Positions 1 to 11,300 of a DNA stretch of 52,146 nucleotides are shown piece after piece. The DNA is from Deltaproteobacteria bacterium Ga0077550. Its GTDB lineage: Bacteria > Myxococcota_A > Polyangia > Nannocystales > Nannocystaceae. Location: contig LNFB01000221.1 in assembly GCA_001464385.1 (NCBI GenBank), forward strand, positions 1-52,146. The letters run 5' to 3'. The position numbers and the translations under genes were made by a program. How positions within the stretch are numbered: the stretch's first letter is position 1; every line of letters starts with the position of its first letter. Under the pieces are notes generated by a model. The model saw only the letters and a program-made list of their open reading frames with translations. It was not told where the DNA came from and searched no databases.

Positions 1-1232
1 CGCAGCCGCCGCTCGAGCACGCCCCGCTCGAACGCCGGAGCGAGCGCGATCGCCTTGTCGTAGAAGCCCCGGGCCTCCTCGACGTGCCCGAGCCTGCGAT
101 GGAGGTCCGCGTAGGTCGCGAGCCACAGGTGGGAGGCGGACAACCACGTCGGCGGACGCATCGCATCCAATCGCGCGAACGCGGCCTCCGGCCCCTCGGC
201 GTAGGACACGGCGATCGCCGCGTGGAGCGTGTGCAGCGGCGACGGATCGATCTGCGCCAGGCGATCGTACAGCGCGACGATCCGGGGCCAGCGGGTCTCC
301 GCAAAGCTCGGGGCGAACGCGTGCTCGGCCGCGATCGAAGCCTCGAGGTGGTACTTGGACACGACGCCACCCCGCTGCGCGAGGCGCAGTGCCTCGAGCG
401 CGAGCGCGAGCTCGTCGCGCCGATACAACCCGCGGTCCTGATCTTCGAGCAGGACGGGCTGGCCGTCCGCGTCGGCGCGGGCGTCCCTTCGCGCGTGGTG
501 GAGGTGCATCAGGCCGACGGCCGCCCACGCCGCCCCCGAGGTGTAGCGCGGGTGCTCGGCGACGAGACGGGCGAGGCGAATCGCCTCGCGACACAGCTCG
601 AGCCGCAACACGCTCTCACCGCCCGAGGCGAAGTAGCCCTCGGTGAACAGGACGTAGATCATGCGCAGCACGGCGTCCGCACGCTCGGGCAGCTCCTGCG
701 GGGCGACCTCCTTCGCGAGATCGACCGTGCGCATGCCCTCGCGCGCCCGCTCCCAGCGCTTCTGGACGTTCTCTTCGGTCGTCACCAACCGCCGGGCGAT
801 CTCGCGGGTGGAGAACCCGCAGAGGGTCCGCAGCGCGAACACCACCCGCGACGCCAGTGGGATCGACGGCTCCGTGCAGGCGAACAGCGCCCGAAGCTCG
901 TCGTCATGGACGTCGTTGGCGAGCGCCGCCTCGGTCTCGGATTCGATCGCGACGTCGACTTCGCCAGGTCGACCGCCGTCGAGCGGCTCGCTGCGGCCCG
1001 ACCTCCGGATCTCGTCGATGATGCGGTTGCGCGCCGCGCGGTGGAGCCATGCGCGCGCGTTCGGTGGAACTCCGCGCGCTCGCCAGTTCGATGTGGCCTC
1101 CAGCAGCGCCTGCGAGAGCCCATCCTCGACGAGCGCGAGTCGATGCGCCCCGAACGAACGCAGGAGCGTGGCCACGAGGCGACCGTACTCGTGCCGGAGC
1201 ACGAGGTGGATCGCGTCGTGGGCCTCGCTCAC
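1..1232 (-). CDS. ECF42-type RNA polymerase sigma factor with C-terminal TPR extension (3' end cut by window)
   Basis: An ECF-type sigma-70 factor with a long helical C-terminal extension. The GTG start lies 3 bp after the stop of the YCII-domain gene, and the frame stays open to the window edge (about 410 codons). The N-terminal 170 residues hold sigma region 2 (RAWLHRAARNRIIDEIRR) and a region 4 helix-turn-helix (GFSTREIARRLVTTEENVQKR). Downstream comes the conserved extension with TPR-like helices. Length and pairing with a YCII/DGPF protein match the ECF42 group, in which the extension is required for activity. ECF42 proteins are about 410-420 residues, so probably only a few C-terminal residues are missing. 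No anti-sigma factor is adjacent, as expected for the group. The exact group is inferred from pairing and architecture. Confidence 0.85.
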   Translation of the reverse strand, partial: MSEAHDAIHLVLRHEYGRLVATLLRSFGAHRLALVEDGLSQALLEATSNWRARGVPPNARAWLHRAARNRIIDEIRRSGRSEPLDGGRPGEVDVAIESETEAALANDVHDDELRALFACTEPSIPLASRVVFALRTLCGFSTREIARRLVTTEENVQKRWERAREGMRTVDLAKEVAPQELPERADAVLRMIYVLFTEGYFASGGESVLRLELCREAIRLARLVAEHPRYTSGAAWAAVGLMHLHHARRDARADADGQPVLLEDQDRGLYRRDELALALEALRLAQRGGVVSKYHLEASIAAEHAFAPSFAETRWPRIVALYDRLAQIDPSPLHTLHAAIAVSYAEGPEAAFARLDAMRPPTWLSASHLWLATYADLHRRLGHVEEARGFYDKAIALAPAFERGVLERRL

Positions 1233-1235
1233 GGT

Positions 1236-1574
1236 TCAGTACCCCGCGAGCTGCCGGACCTCGATGCTCGCGCCGGGCGCGAAGTTGATCGGGCACGCCC
1301 GCGCGATGACGAGCGCCGCGTCGTAGTTCGCCGCCGCGACGATGGAGTAGCCAGAGACGATCTCCTTCGACTCGATCGACGGGCCATCGGTCACGACCCC
1401 GCCCTTGATCACGCGACCGTCGGGCAGCAGCCCGTCGCCCATGTCGAGGATGTCGGGGAACTGGGTCTTCCACTGATGCCACTGCTCGAGCACCGCCTGC
1501 ATCTCCTCGGGGGAGGGCGCGGTCTGTTCGGCGGCGGCGGAGGTCCGATACACGAGGAGGTACTTGTTCTTCAT
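1236..1574 (-). CDS. YCII/DGPF-domain protein, partner of the ECF42 sigma factor
   Basis: A 112-residue protein starting MKNKYLLVYR, with the one-domain YCII-related (DGPF) fold. The central segment GMQAVLEQW-like helix, the LLPDGRVIKGG strand pair and the terminal IEVRQLAGY strand are typical of the family. YCII proteins are small dimeric alpha-beta barrels, some with peroxide-related chemistry. DGPF members are encoded next to ECF42 sigma factors, usually as targets of them. It is the first gene of a two-gene operon, and the sigma gene begins 3 bp after its stop. The function of DGPF proteins is not established. Confidence 0.85.
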   Translation of the reverse strand: MKNKYLLVYRTSAAAEQTAPSPEEMQAVLEQWHQWKTQFPDILDMGDGLLPDGRVIKGGVVTDGPSIESKEIVSGYSIVAAANYDAALVIARACPINFAPGASIEVRQLAGY

Positions 1575-1725
1575 CGTCGATTTCCTTGGGTGGTTGGGGG
1601 GCTCTCGTGCCCCTCCCCGACAGAGCGAGGGCGCCGCCCGGTTTCCGACACTCGCCGATCACTTTTCTTATCAGACGCCCCGCGGCCGCGCTCGACCGGG
1701 CGCGGGGCGGGCGCGCCGGTCCGGC

Positions 1726-4656
<2,931 letters not shown>

Positions 4657-4784
4657 GCGTCGTCTGCGTTGCGAACCCGCCGGGCTCGGGGCCTCCACGA
4701 GGATAGGACGCACGCCTTGGCTCCGCCGAGCGTCGCCGCCCGCGGCCGATCGCACTTTGCCGCTGCGCGGCCACAGGCGGCCCG

Positions 4785-4793
4785 TGGTAGCCT
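4785..4793 (+). promoter_or_regulatory. Extended -10 promoter candidate for the sigma factor gene
   Basis: TGGTAGCCT fits an extended -10 element (TG, one base, TAGCCT). It lies 15 bp before the ATG at 4809, so the mRNA leader would be about 9 nt. No good -35 is visible at normal spacing. Read by eye only. Confidence 0.35.
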
Positions 4794-4808
4794 GTCGCCG
4801 CGCGGCGC

Positions 4809-5723
4809 ATGGTGTCCGATCCGCTCCTCGCAGCCCTGTGTGACGCCGCGCCGCCGGCCGTGCGTGACCGCGTCGTGGACGAACCCGAGCTCGCGGAGAT
4901 GCTCCGTCGCCTGGTCGCCGAGGCGCAGCAGGCGCATCCCGATCTCGCGATCGATGGGGCGGTGCTCGCCGCCAAGCTCGGCGCGGGCCTGACCGACGAC
5001 GGCGCGACCCCGATCGCCGCCGCGATCGCGGCGATCTGCACGCCCGATCTCTACCTCGCGATCGGCTGCGAGAAGGGGCTGGCATCGGCGCTGCGCAGCT
5101 TCATGCGGACCTACCAGGGCGACATCGATCGGGCCGCCGCCAAGTGCGGCAGCGCCGGCATGTCGCCCGGCGAGTTCACGGCGCTGGTGCAGGATCGCCT
5201 GTTCGTCGAGCCGCAGCGGATCGCCCGCTACACCGGCAAGGGCGACCTGCGCGGATGGCTGCGCGTCGTGCTCTCGCGCCTGGTGGTCGACGTGCTTCGG
5301 CGCGCCGCGGCCGGCCCCCTCGAGCGTCCCGCCGACCCCGACGATCTGCTGCACGTCGCCGACGCCCACGACCCGGAGCTGGGACTGTTGCACGCGCAGT
5401 ACCGCGAGCCGGTGCGCGCCGCGTTGGAGCGGGCCTTCGCCCGACTGTCGCCGCGCGAGCGCAACCTGCTGCGCTTGCGTCTGCTCGAGGGCTGGAACCA
5501 CGACCAGCTCGGGGCGCGGTTCGGCGTGCACCGCACCTCGGCGGCCCGTTGGATCGTCCAGGCCCAGCAGGCGCTGTTCGAGGCCACCCGCGCCGAACTC
5601 CACGCCGAGCTCGGCGTCGCCCAGCGCGAGTTCGAGAGCCTGGCGCGCGCGGTGCAGAGTCGGTTGCACCTCAGCGTGCAGCGGATCCTGTCGCGGACGC
5701 TCGAGCCCGAAACGCCCGAGTGA
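4809..5723 (+). CDS. RNA polymerase sigma-70 factor, Myxococcales-type family
   Basis: A 304-residue sigma factor. The first 80 residues are a lineage-specific helical segment. Then comes a region-2-like part (IARYTGKGDLRGWLRVVLSR followed by LVVDVLRRAA) and a region 4 helix-turn-helix (LSPRERNLLRLRLLEGWNHDQLGARFGVHRTSAARW). The architecture resembles the Myxococcales family 1 sigma-70 group I know from family models (recalled, not searched). The gene is divergent from the Ser/Thr kinase across a 152-bp shared regulatory region, so the kinase may modulate the sigma factor. ATG 4809 follows an extended -10-like element. Confidence 0.85.
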   Translation: MVSDPLLAALCDAAPPAVRDRVVDEPELAEMLRRLVAEAQQAHPDLAIDGAVLAAKLGAGLTDDGATPIAAAIAAICTPDLYLAIGCEKGLASALRSFMRTYQGDIDRAAAKCGSAGMSPGEFTALVQDRLFVEPQRIARYTGKGDLRGWLRVVLSRLVVDVLRRAAAGPLERPADPDDLLHVADAHDPELGLLHAQYREPVRAALERAFARLSPRERNLLRLRLLEGWNHDQLGARFGVHRTSAARWIVQAQQALFEATRAELHAELGVAQREFESLARAVQSRLHLSVQRILSRTLEPETPE

Positions 5724-5783
5724 CCGGTGTGATCGCGAGCACGGAGCGATGCTCGCCTGGCGTCGGCGTCCGTCCCGACGGAC

Positions 5784-6506
5784 ATGAACAGGCTCGCGTT
5801 CCACTTCATCGCCGGCGGCCTCGCCGTCGCCCTCGGCATCTCGGCCGGCTGTCTCGCGGGTTCCGGCGGCGCAGGGGGCAGCCGCGGACCCCGGCAGTGC
5901 TTCCCGGACGGCGAGCTCGAGCAGCCCGAACAACCCGTCGACGAGAACCCCGAGTGCTCGGCGTGCATCCAGCAGCGGTGCGACTTCGAGGCGGACTGCG
6001 GGGATCCGTGCGAGTCGTTCTACGCCTGCACGTGCGCCTGCGATGGCGACGACGACCAGTGCTTCGGTGACTGTGAGTCCGAGCGCACCGGATCGTGCGA
6101 CCAGTGCATCGAGGCCTCGACCGCGGACCTCACCTCGTGCGTCCAAGACGAGTGCGGCGAGCCGTGCCTCGGAGTCGCGGGAGGTGGCGACGACGGCGGT
6201 GGCGACGACGGAGGTGGCAACGACGGCGGTGGCGACGACGGCGGTGGCGACGACGGCGGTGGCAACGACGGCGGTGGCAACGACGGCGGTGGATGGGACG
6301 ACGGCGGCGACGGCAGCGGCTGGGAGGACAGCGGTGGCGACGGCGCTGACGGTGGTGACGGCGGCGGTGGGGCGGCGTGCGAGGAGCTCCACGCCACCTG
6401 TTGTCCGCAGCTCGACGGCATCGACCTCGAGCTGTGCACCGGCGCGACCGACGAGCCGTCCTGCGCGCTGTGGCTCGACATCTTCCGCGACGAAGGTGCG
6501 TGCTGA
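5784..6506 (+). CDS. Cys-rich lipoprotein with Gly-Gly-Gly-Asp-Asp repeats
   Basis: A 240-residue predicted outer-surface lipoprotein. The signal peptide ends in a lipobox (GISAGC) near residue 22. A Cys-rich domain (about residues 52-130, many CxxC pairs) follows, then a low-complexity linker of GGGDD/GGGND units, and a final Cys-containing segment ending DIFRDEGAC. The acidic glycine linker suggests a flexible, possibly calcium-binding spacer (inference). Small Cys-rich lipoproteins with Asp/Gly tails are abundant in Nannocystis-like myxobacteria. No function can be assigned. Confidence 0.85.
   Translation: MNRLAFHFIAGGLAVALGISAGCLAGSGGAGGSRGPRQCFPDGELEQPEQPVDENPECSACIQQRCDFEADCGDPCESFYACTCACDGDDDQCFGDCESERTGSCDQCIEASTADLTSCVQDECGEPCLGVAGGGDDGGGDDGGGNDGGGDDGGGDDGGGNDGGGNDGGGWDDGGDGSGWEDSGGDGADGGDGGGGAACEELHATCCPQLDGIDLELCTGATDEPSCALWLDIFRDEGAC
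6180..6300 (+). repeat. 15-bp tandem repeats encoding GGG(D/N)D
   Basis: Seven consecutive 15-bp units of the type GGTGGCGACGACGGC (with D/N variation), then an imperfect GGGWDD unit, all in frame within the lipoprotein gene. Such repeats can expand or contract in steps that keep the reading frame. Confidence 0.9.
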
Positions 6507-6549
6507 AGCGCGGCTCGGGTCGCGGCGCGGGGTGAACCCGCAATCGACG

Positions 6550-6584
6550 AAGGGGGGAGGGACGCGGCGTCCTTCCCCCCTTTT
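6550..6584 (+). terminator. Rho-independent terminator
   Basis: A 13-bp stem of a G-run against a C-run (left arm 6550-6562, right arm 6570-6582, one G-U pair) with a 7-nt loop, followed by TTTT. It lies 44 bp after the stop of the lipoprotein gene and between convergent genes. Confidence 0.8.
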
Positions 6585-6689
6585 CTGCGTCGGCGCGGCG
6601 GCGGCCGAAGCGGCGGCCGAGCTCCGCCACGACAGCCGCGCGGCCACGCGCGGAGCGAAGACTCGCCGCCGGTGGATCGTGGGCGGCTC

Positions 6690-7079
6690 GATCCGCGCGA
6701 GCGCCTCGCTCAGCTCGCCCTCCTCCCAGCTGCGGTAGCCGCCGCCGCCGCAGACCTCCTGACACGCCTCTTGCTGCGAGTCGGACGCGGCTTCGGGATC
6801 ACAGCTGCGCTTGATCTTCCTCATCCCGCGCAGACACTTGCGCGCCGCCGCGGCGTCGAAGTCGTCGCACGCGTCGACGAAGTCGTCGATGCCGCCGTCG
6901 ACCGCATCGTCGACGCACTTGCCGACGCTCCCGTGGTCGGCCTCGACCCACGCGAACTTGTCGCACTTCTTGAGTGTGCGACAGCCGATGCGGGCCTGGG
7001 AGCGGACGAAGCTGGCGGGCGTCGACCCACAGGCCGACACGCCCAGGAGCAGAATGATGGTGGCGATGGTGGTCCTCAC
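6690..7079 (-). CDS. Small Cys-rich lipoprotein; 3' end unclear (no nearby in-frame stop)
   Basis: Starts MRTTIATIILLLGVSACGS with a clear lipobox (VSAC) near residue 17. About 110 residues with regularly spaced Cys follow (IGCRTLKKCD, GKCVDD, DACDDF, KCLRGM, KRSCD, EACQEVCG). This is typical of small myxobacterial lipoproteins that end shortly after the last Cys. Here the frame stays open for another 2 kb through the terminator and antisense to two neighbours, ending at 4653, which cannot be real. A one-base shift would give a TGA at 6710-6712. The coordinates cover the part that looks coding. A frameshift (real or a sequencing error) near the 3' end is likely. Function unknown. Confidence 0.6.
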
Positions 7080-7180
7080 GAACTGAGAGGACGTCGATGC
7101 CCGCGTCCGCGAGCGCGCCCGTCCTGCGACAAAACGCCGAGCCTCGCGCTCGCACCTCCGCCGCGTGCGTCCTGCCCGTC

Positions 7181-7762
7181 ATGAAGGCACGCTTCTCAGC
7201 GCTGTTCACCGCCGCGACGATGATGATCGCCTGCGGCCTCGATCTCGGCACGCTCACGGGGACCCAGGCGTCCATGGACACCGGCGACGACGACGACACC
7301 GGCGACGACGACGGCTCCCGCGACGACGACGGCACCGACGACGGTGGGACGGGCAGCACCGGCGTCGCCGACGGTGGATCCGGGGCCGGCGACGGGGCGG
7401 CGGAGGGCACCACCGACGCCACCGCGGGTGCCGGCATCGCGGACGACAGCGGCGGCGACGACGACACGGACGGCGACACCACGGGCGACCCGCCGTCGGC
7501 CTGCGCCGCCGCATCCGAGGGCTCGTGCGACCTCTGCTTCGACTGCGCCACCGCCGAGCCGTGCCAGGCAGTGTTCGAGGCCTGCGTCGGCGACGACGCC
7601 TGCGTCACCGTCGTGACCTGCTACAGCGAATGCGAGGCCAGCGGCCAGCCGATCGACACCTGCTACGCCGCGTGCGATGCCGGCTCGGACGCCGGTGCAG
7701 CGGCGGCGGCGGCCATGTTCGCGTGCCTCGACACCGCGTGCGGCACCGTCTGCGATGGGTGA
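7181..7762 (+). CDS. Asp/Gly-rich, Cys-rich lipoprotein
   Basis: A 193-residue lipoprotein starting MKARFSALFTAATMMIACG, with the lipobox Cys at residue 18. It has an acidic low-complexity stalk (runs of Asp, Gly, Thr) of about 85 residues. The C-terminal domain is rich in Cys pairs (CDLCFDC, CVTVVTCYSEC, CYAACD, CLDTACGTVC). The start was set at the ATG directly before the signal peptide, since the 28 upstream codons in frame lack signal character. It is divergent from the lipoprotein on the other strand. It resembles the 5784 gene product in layout, so the two may be paralogues of a surface lipoprotein family. Function unknown. Confidence 0.85.
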   Translation: MKARFSALFTAATMMIACGLDLGTLTGTQASMDTGDDDDTGDDDGSRDDDGTDDGGTGSTGVADGGSGAGDGAAEGTTDATAGAGIADDSGGDDDTDGDTTGDPPSACAAASEGSCDLCFDCATAEPCQAVFEACVGDDACVTVVTCYSECEASGQPIDTCYAACDAGSDAGAAAAAAMFACLDTACGTVCDG

Positions 7763-7930
7763 ACCGAACGCTGCGTGAACCTCGCGGCGCGTCGCGCTGC
7801 CACCCGCGTGCGCGGAGACCGAAGGCGCGAAGGGATGTCTCACCGACATGCTCTGCGAGGGCGCTCCCCCGCGAGCTCGCCGCGATCCCCGCCGTGACGG
7901 AACCCCCGCCCCGGACCCACTCACCGATCG

Positions 7931-8347
7931 ATGCCGAGCCACGCCGCCGAACTCGACGCGATCCGCCCGATCCACCTGCGGCCCGTCGTCACCCGGGCGT
8001 TCTGGTCGAAGCGGTGCGCGTGGCCCGGCGACCGCCTGTATCTCCACGTCGAGGCCCGCCACATCCCGGACGGCACGCCCCTGTCGATCGCGCTCGTCGA
8101 GGACGACAGCGACGAGGGCAACCCCGACGACGCCCTGGGTGCGATCGCGGGCACCCACGTGATGAAGGGCGGCAAGTGGTGCGCCGAGTACGTGCTCGAT
8201 CTCAGCGCCGAGGCCCTGGGCCGCGCGCTCGAGATCGAGGGCGACGCGTACGAGTTCTGCTTCGACGTCACCTTCCCGCGCTACGGGCTCTGCCGGCGAT
8301 CGACGCGGCTGTACGTGCCCATCGAGCCGTTCATCCCCTCGCACTGA
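7931..8347 (+). CDS. Hypothetical protein with a beta-sandwich-like domain, first gene of a three-gene unit
   Basis: A 138-residue soluble protein without a signal peptide. The middle (GDRLYLHVEARHIPDGTPLSIALVE and later GGKWCAEYVLDL) has the alternating pattern of an Ig/fibronectin-like beta sandwich. Similar text occurs in the protein of the third gene of this unit (TLHVRASGLDGATLEVRVFEE). It ends 16 bp before the large multidomain gene and probably shares its mRNA. It may be an accessory or chaperone-like partner of that protein. This is inference from position only. Confidence 0.7.
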   Translation: MPSHAAELDAIRPIHLRPVVTRAFWSKRCAWPGDRLYLHVEARHIPDGTPLSIALVEDDSDEGNPDDALGAIAGTHVMKGGKWCAEYVLDLSAEALGRALEIEGDAYEFCFDVTFPRYGLCRRSTRLYVPIEPFIPSH

Positions 8348-8363
8348 CGGGCAGGACGCGCCC

Positions 8364-11300
8364 ATGGCCGCCCCCGACTTCCCGCTCGATCCCAACATCT
8401 TCTGGGAGATCGTCGCGAGCTTCGCCGAGTACGACTACTCGTTCACGGGCCACACGCCCGATCCCTCGGCGAAGCCCGGCTACCCGGGCGACCTCATCCG
8501 CCGGGCCCAGGACCGCGCGCCCGGCCTCGCCACGGCGCTGGACGCCGACGGGGCGCAGCCGACCAACTACCTCGGGCGTCGCTACACCAACTGCTGCATG
8601 TTCGTCGAGGCGGTGCTCGTCGGCACCGCCCTGCGGACGCACGCCGACTTCGGACCGCAGTGGACGAAGGAGCGTCACGCGTGGGCGATGAACAACGGCC
8701 AGCCCGGCGAGGCGCAGTTCGGCCCGCCCCGCGCGTACGCGGCGGTCGGCATCGCCGACGAGCCCCTCGACATCGCGACGGCCAAGCCGGTGCCCGGCGA
8801 GATCTACGTGATCCAGGGGCTCACCCACAATTGGTTCATCGTCGACTGCGACGAGAAGGGCCTGTGCCTGCGTCTCGAGGCGACGTTCGCCAACGGGCTC
8901 CACCCGGAGATCGATCTGCCGCGCAAGGGTGTGGCTGGCCCGGCCGGAACGGCCGCCGGAAAGGACTATTTCGGCGGCGTCGTGCACGGCGGGTTCCGCC
9001 GCGTCGGGCCCAAGCCCGAGCGCGAGGCGTGGACCAAGGCGCTGCGCGATCGCAAGGGCTTCGGCTCGACGTGGAACTGGGAGACGCTGCAAGCGGGGCT
9101 GCTGCGCGACCTCCGGGCGCCGGGCGGCGACGCGTACGTCAGCATGGCGCGCGTGCGCATGCGGCCCGCGTCGTCGGGCCCATGGCTGCCCTACGCGATC
9201 GCCGACGCCACGGGTCGACCGCTCGCGGGCCAGTCCGCGCTCGCGGACGCGTGGCGCCGGACCCTCGCCGCGAACGCGCCGTTCCCACTCGGGATCAACC
9301 GCACGTGGCACAACGGGATCCACCTCGAGGCGCCGGTCGGCACGCCGGTGTTCCCCTTCGCCTCGGGTGAGCTGGTCGCCGCGCGATTCCCCTTGGCGAC
9401 GGCCGACGGCGTGGATCAGGGCACCGTCATCGTGCGCCACCGCTTCGATCGCGAGGCGCTGGCGTTCCTCGCGATCGACGAGCCCAAGCGCGATGACGAG
9501 GTCGAGTTCTACAGCGCGGTGGTCCACCTGCAGGGCGGCCCGGCGGGCGCGACGCGGCTCGTGGACACGCTGTGCCCGCCGACCACGCCCCCGGACGCGT
9601 GCGTGCTGGCGCAGGCGGAGCTCGACGTGTTCGTCGTCGATCGCGACGGGGCCGCCCGCGAGCTGGCGGCGTCGGCGTGGATCAACGCGTGCGATCGACC
9701 GCTCCCCGCGGCCGTCGAGCTCCCCGGGATCGCGCCGCGCCTGGTCGTGCGCCTCGAGGAGCACGAGCGCTACGCCGCGGCGTGGACCCCCGCGGCGCCC
9801 GGGCCGATCACCGCGCCCGCGACCGCGCACGGGGGCCTCTTCGACGCCGACACCCAGACGGCCTGGGCGCTCGCGGCCCCGTGGGCGAGCGAGCCGGCGC
9901 TGCGCTGCGACGTCGACACGACCGGACGCTGGTCGGTGCGCACGCTGACGAACGCCGACGATCGCACGTGGCTCGCCTCGACCGCGCCGCCGCGCGTGAC
10001 CGGCAAGCCGCAGTGCATGCACGCCGCCGCCGAGCGCACCGCGATGGCCGCGAAGGGCGGCGACGTGCTGGTGACCCGCCCCGGTCGCGCGCGCTTCAGC
10101 GTGACCGTCGGCGCCGGCGTGCGATCGGGCGTCGTCGAGCTGCCGCGGATGGTCGTCGCCGTGCTCGGCTCGGCGACCCCAGGCGCTGCACCGACCCGAT
10201 GGCGCCCGTGCGTGAAGGTCTCCACCGCCGAGCTCGCCGCGGGATCGATCAAGGGTGCCGCGCACGTGGTCGCGCTGCACGACGTCGACGGCGGCCGCGT
10301 GTTCGAGACGAAGCTCGCCCTCGGCCCCGACACGCTCGCCCTCGCCGGCGCGGTGCCGGGCAGCCCGCGCTACGCCTACCTGGTCGGATCGACGGTGACC
10401 CTGGGTTGCGACACCGGCTGCTGCCACGGCGCCGACGAGGCCGCGACGCTCGCACGGCACCCCGGCGCCGCGACGATCGGCACGTTCGTCGACCCCGACG
10501 GTGTCGCGGTGATCCTCGGCAAGACGCCGGCGCGCCTGGTCGCCACGCGCATGCACGCGGCGGTCGACGGCCGCGGCGCCGTCGCGCTGCAGCCGTGCGT
10601 GGGCCTGTCGGCCGACGAGCTCGCCGCCCTGCAGGAGCAGCTCGCGATGCTGCGGCGCGCCGCCGGTGGCGAGGTGGCCGATCGCCTGCGCGCGGGCACC
10701 AGTCGCCTCGTCGCGCTGCCGATCGGCGCCGGCGGGATCACGGTCGACGACGACGGCTGCGTGCGCCTGCCCGCCGGCACCACCGAGTTCACCGCGCACG
10801 ACGAGCTCTGGTCCTCCGAGCCCGGCGTCTGGTGGTTCGACAAGTCGAGCAAGCAGACCTTGCCCGCGCTGCCGGCGACGCTCGCGTGGCCGGTGCTGCG
10901 CGTGCTCCGTCAACCCGGCAAGCCCAGCGTCCGCGCGGCGCTCGTCGAGATCCTGTTGGCGGCGCCCCGCGATCGCTTCGACGACAGCGCGAAGCGCCGG
11001 TGGGATCGCGTCGACGCCCTGCGCCGCCGCGTGCAGCAGGACCTCGTCGCCGGCTGGGTCGACCTCGCCGCGGTCGAGCGCGACGACCCCGAATACACCG
11101 CCGACGCGCGCTGGCACCGGTGGCGCTGGCTCGGCAAGGTGGCGATCGGCGGCGCGGGCAGACCGACACCCGGCGGCGACGACAGCCGCGGCGGCGTCCA
11201 CCTCGAGGTGTTCGCGGCCAGCAACTTCATCGATCGCACGATCGCCAACGGCCGCTGGGAGGAGCTGGGCGCCGACATCGACGCCGAACCGCGGACCCCC

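Noticed and set aside
6181..6300. GGGDD repeat as a possible modified-peptide core
   Set aside because: It lies inside an exported lipoprotein with no maturase nearby; a flexible acidic linker is the simpler reading.
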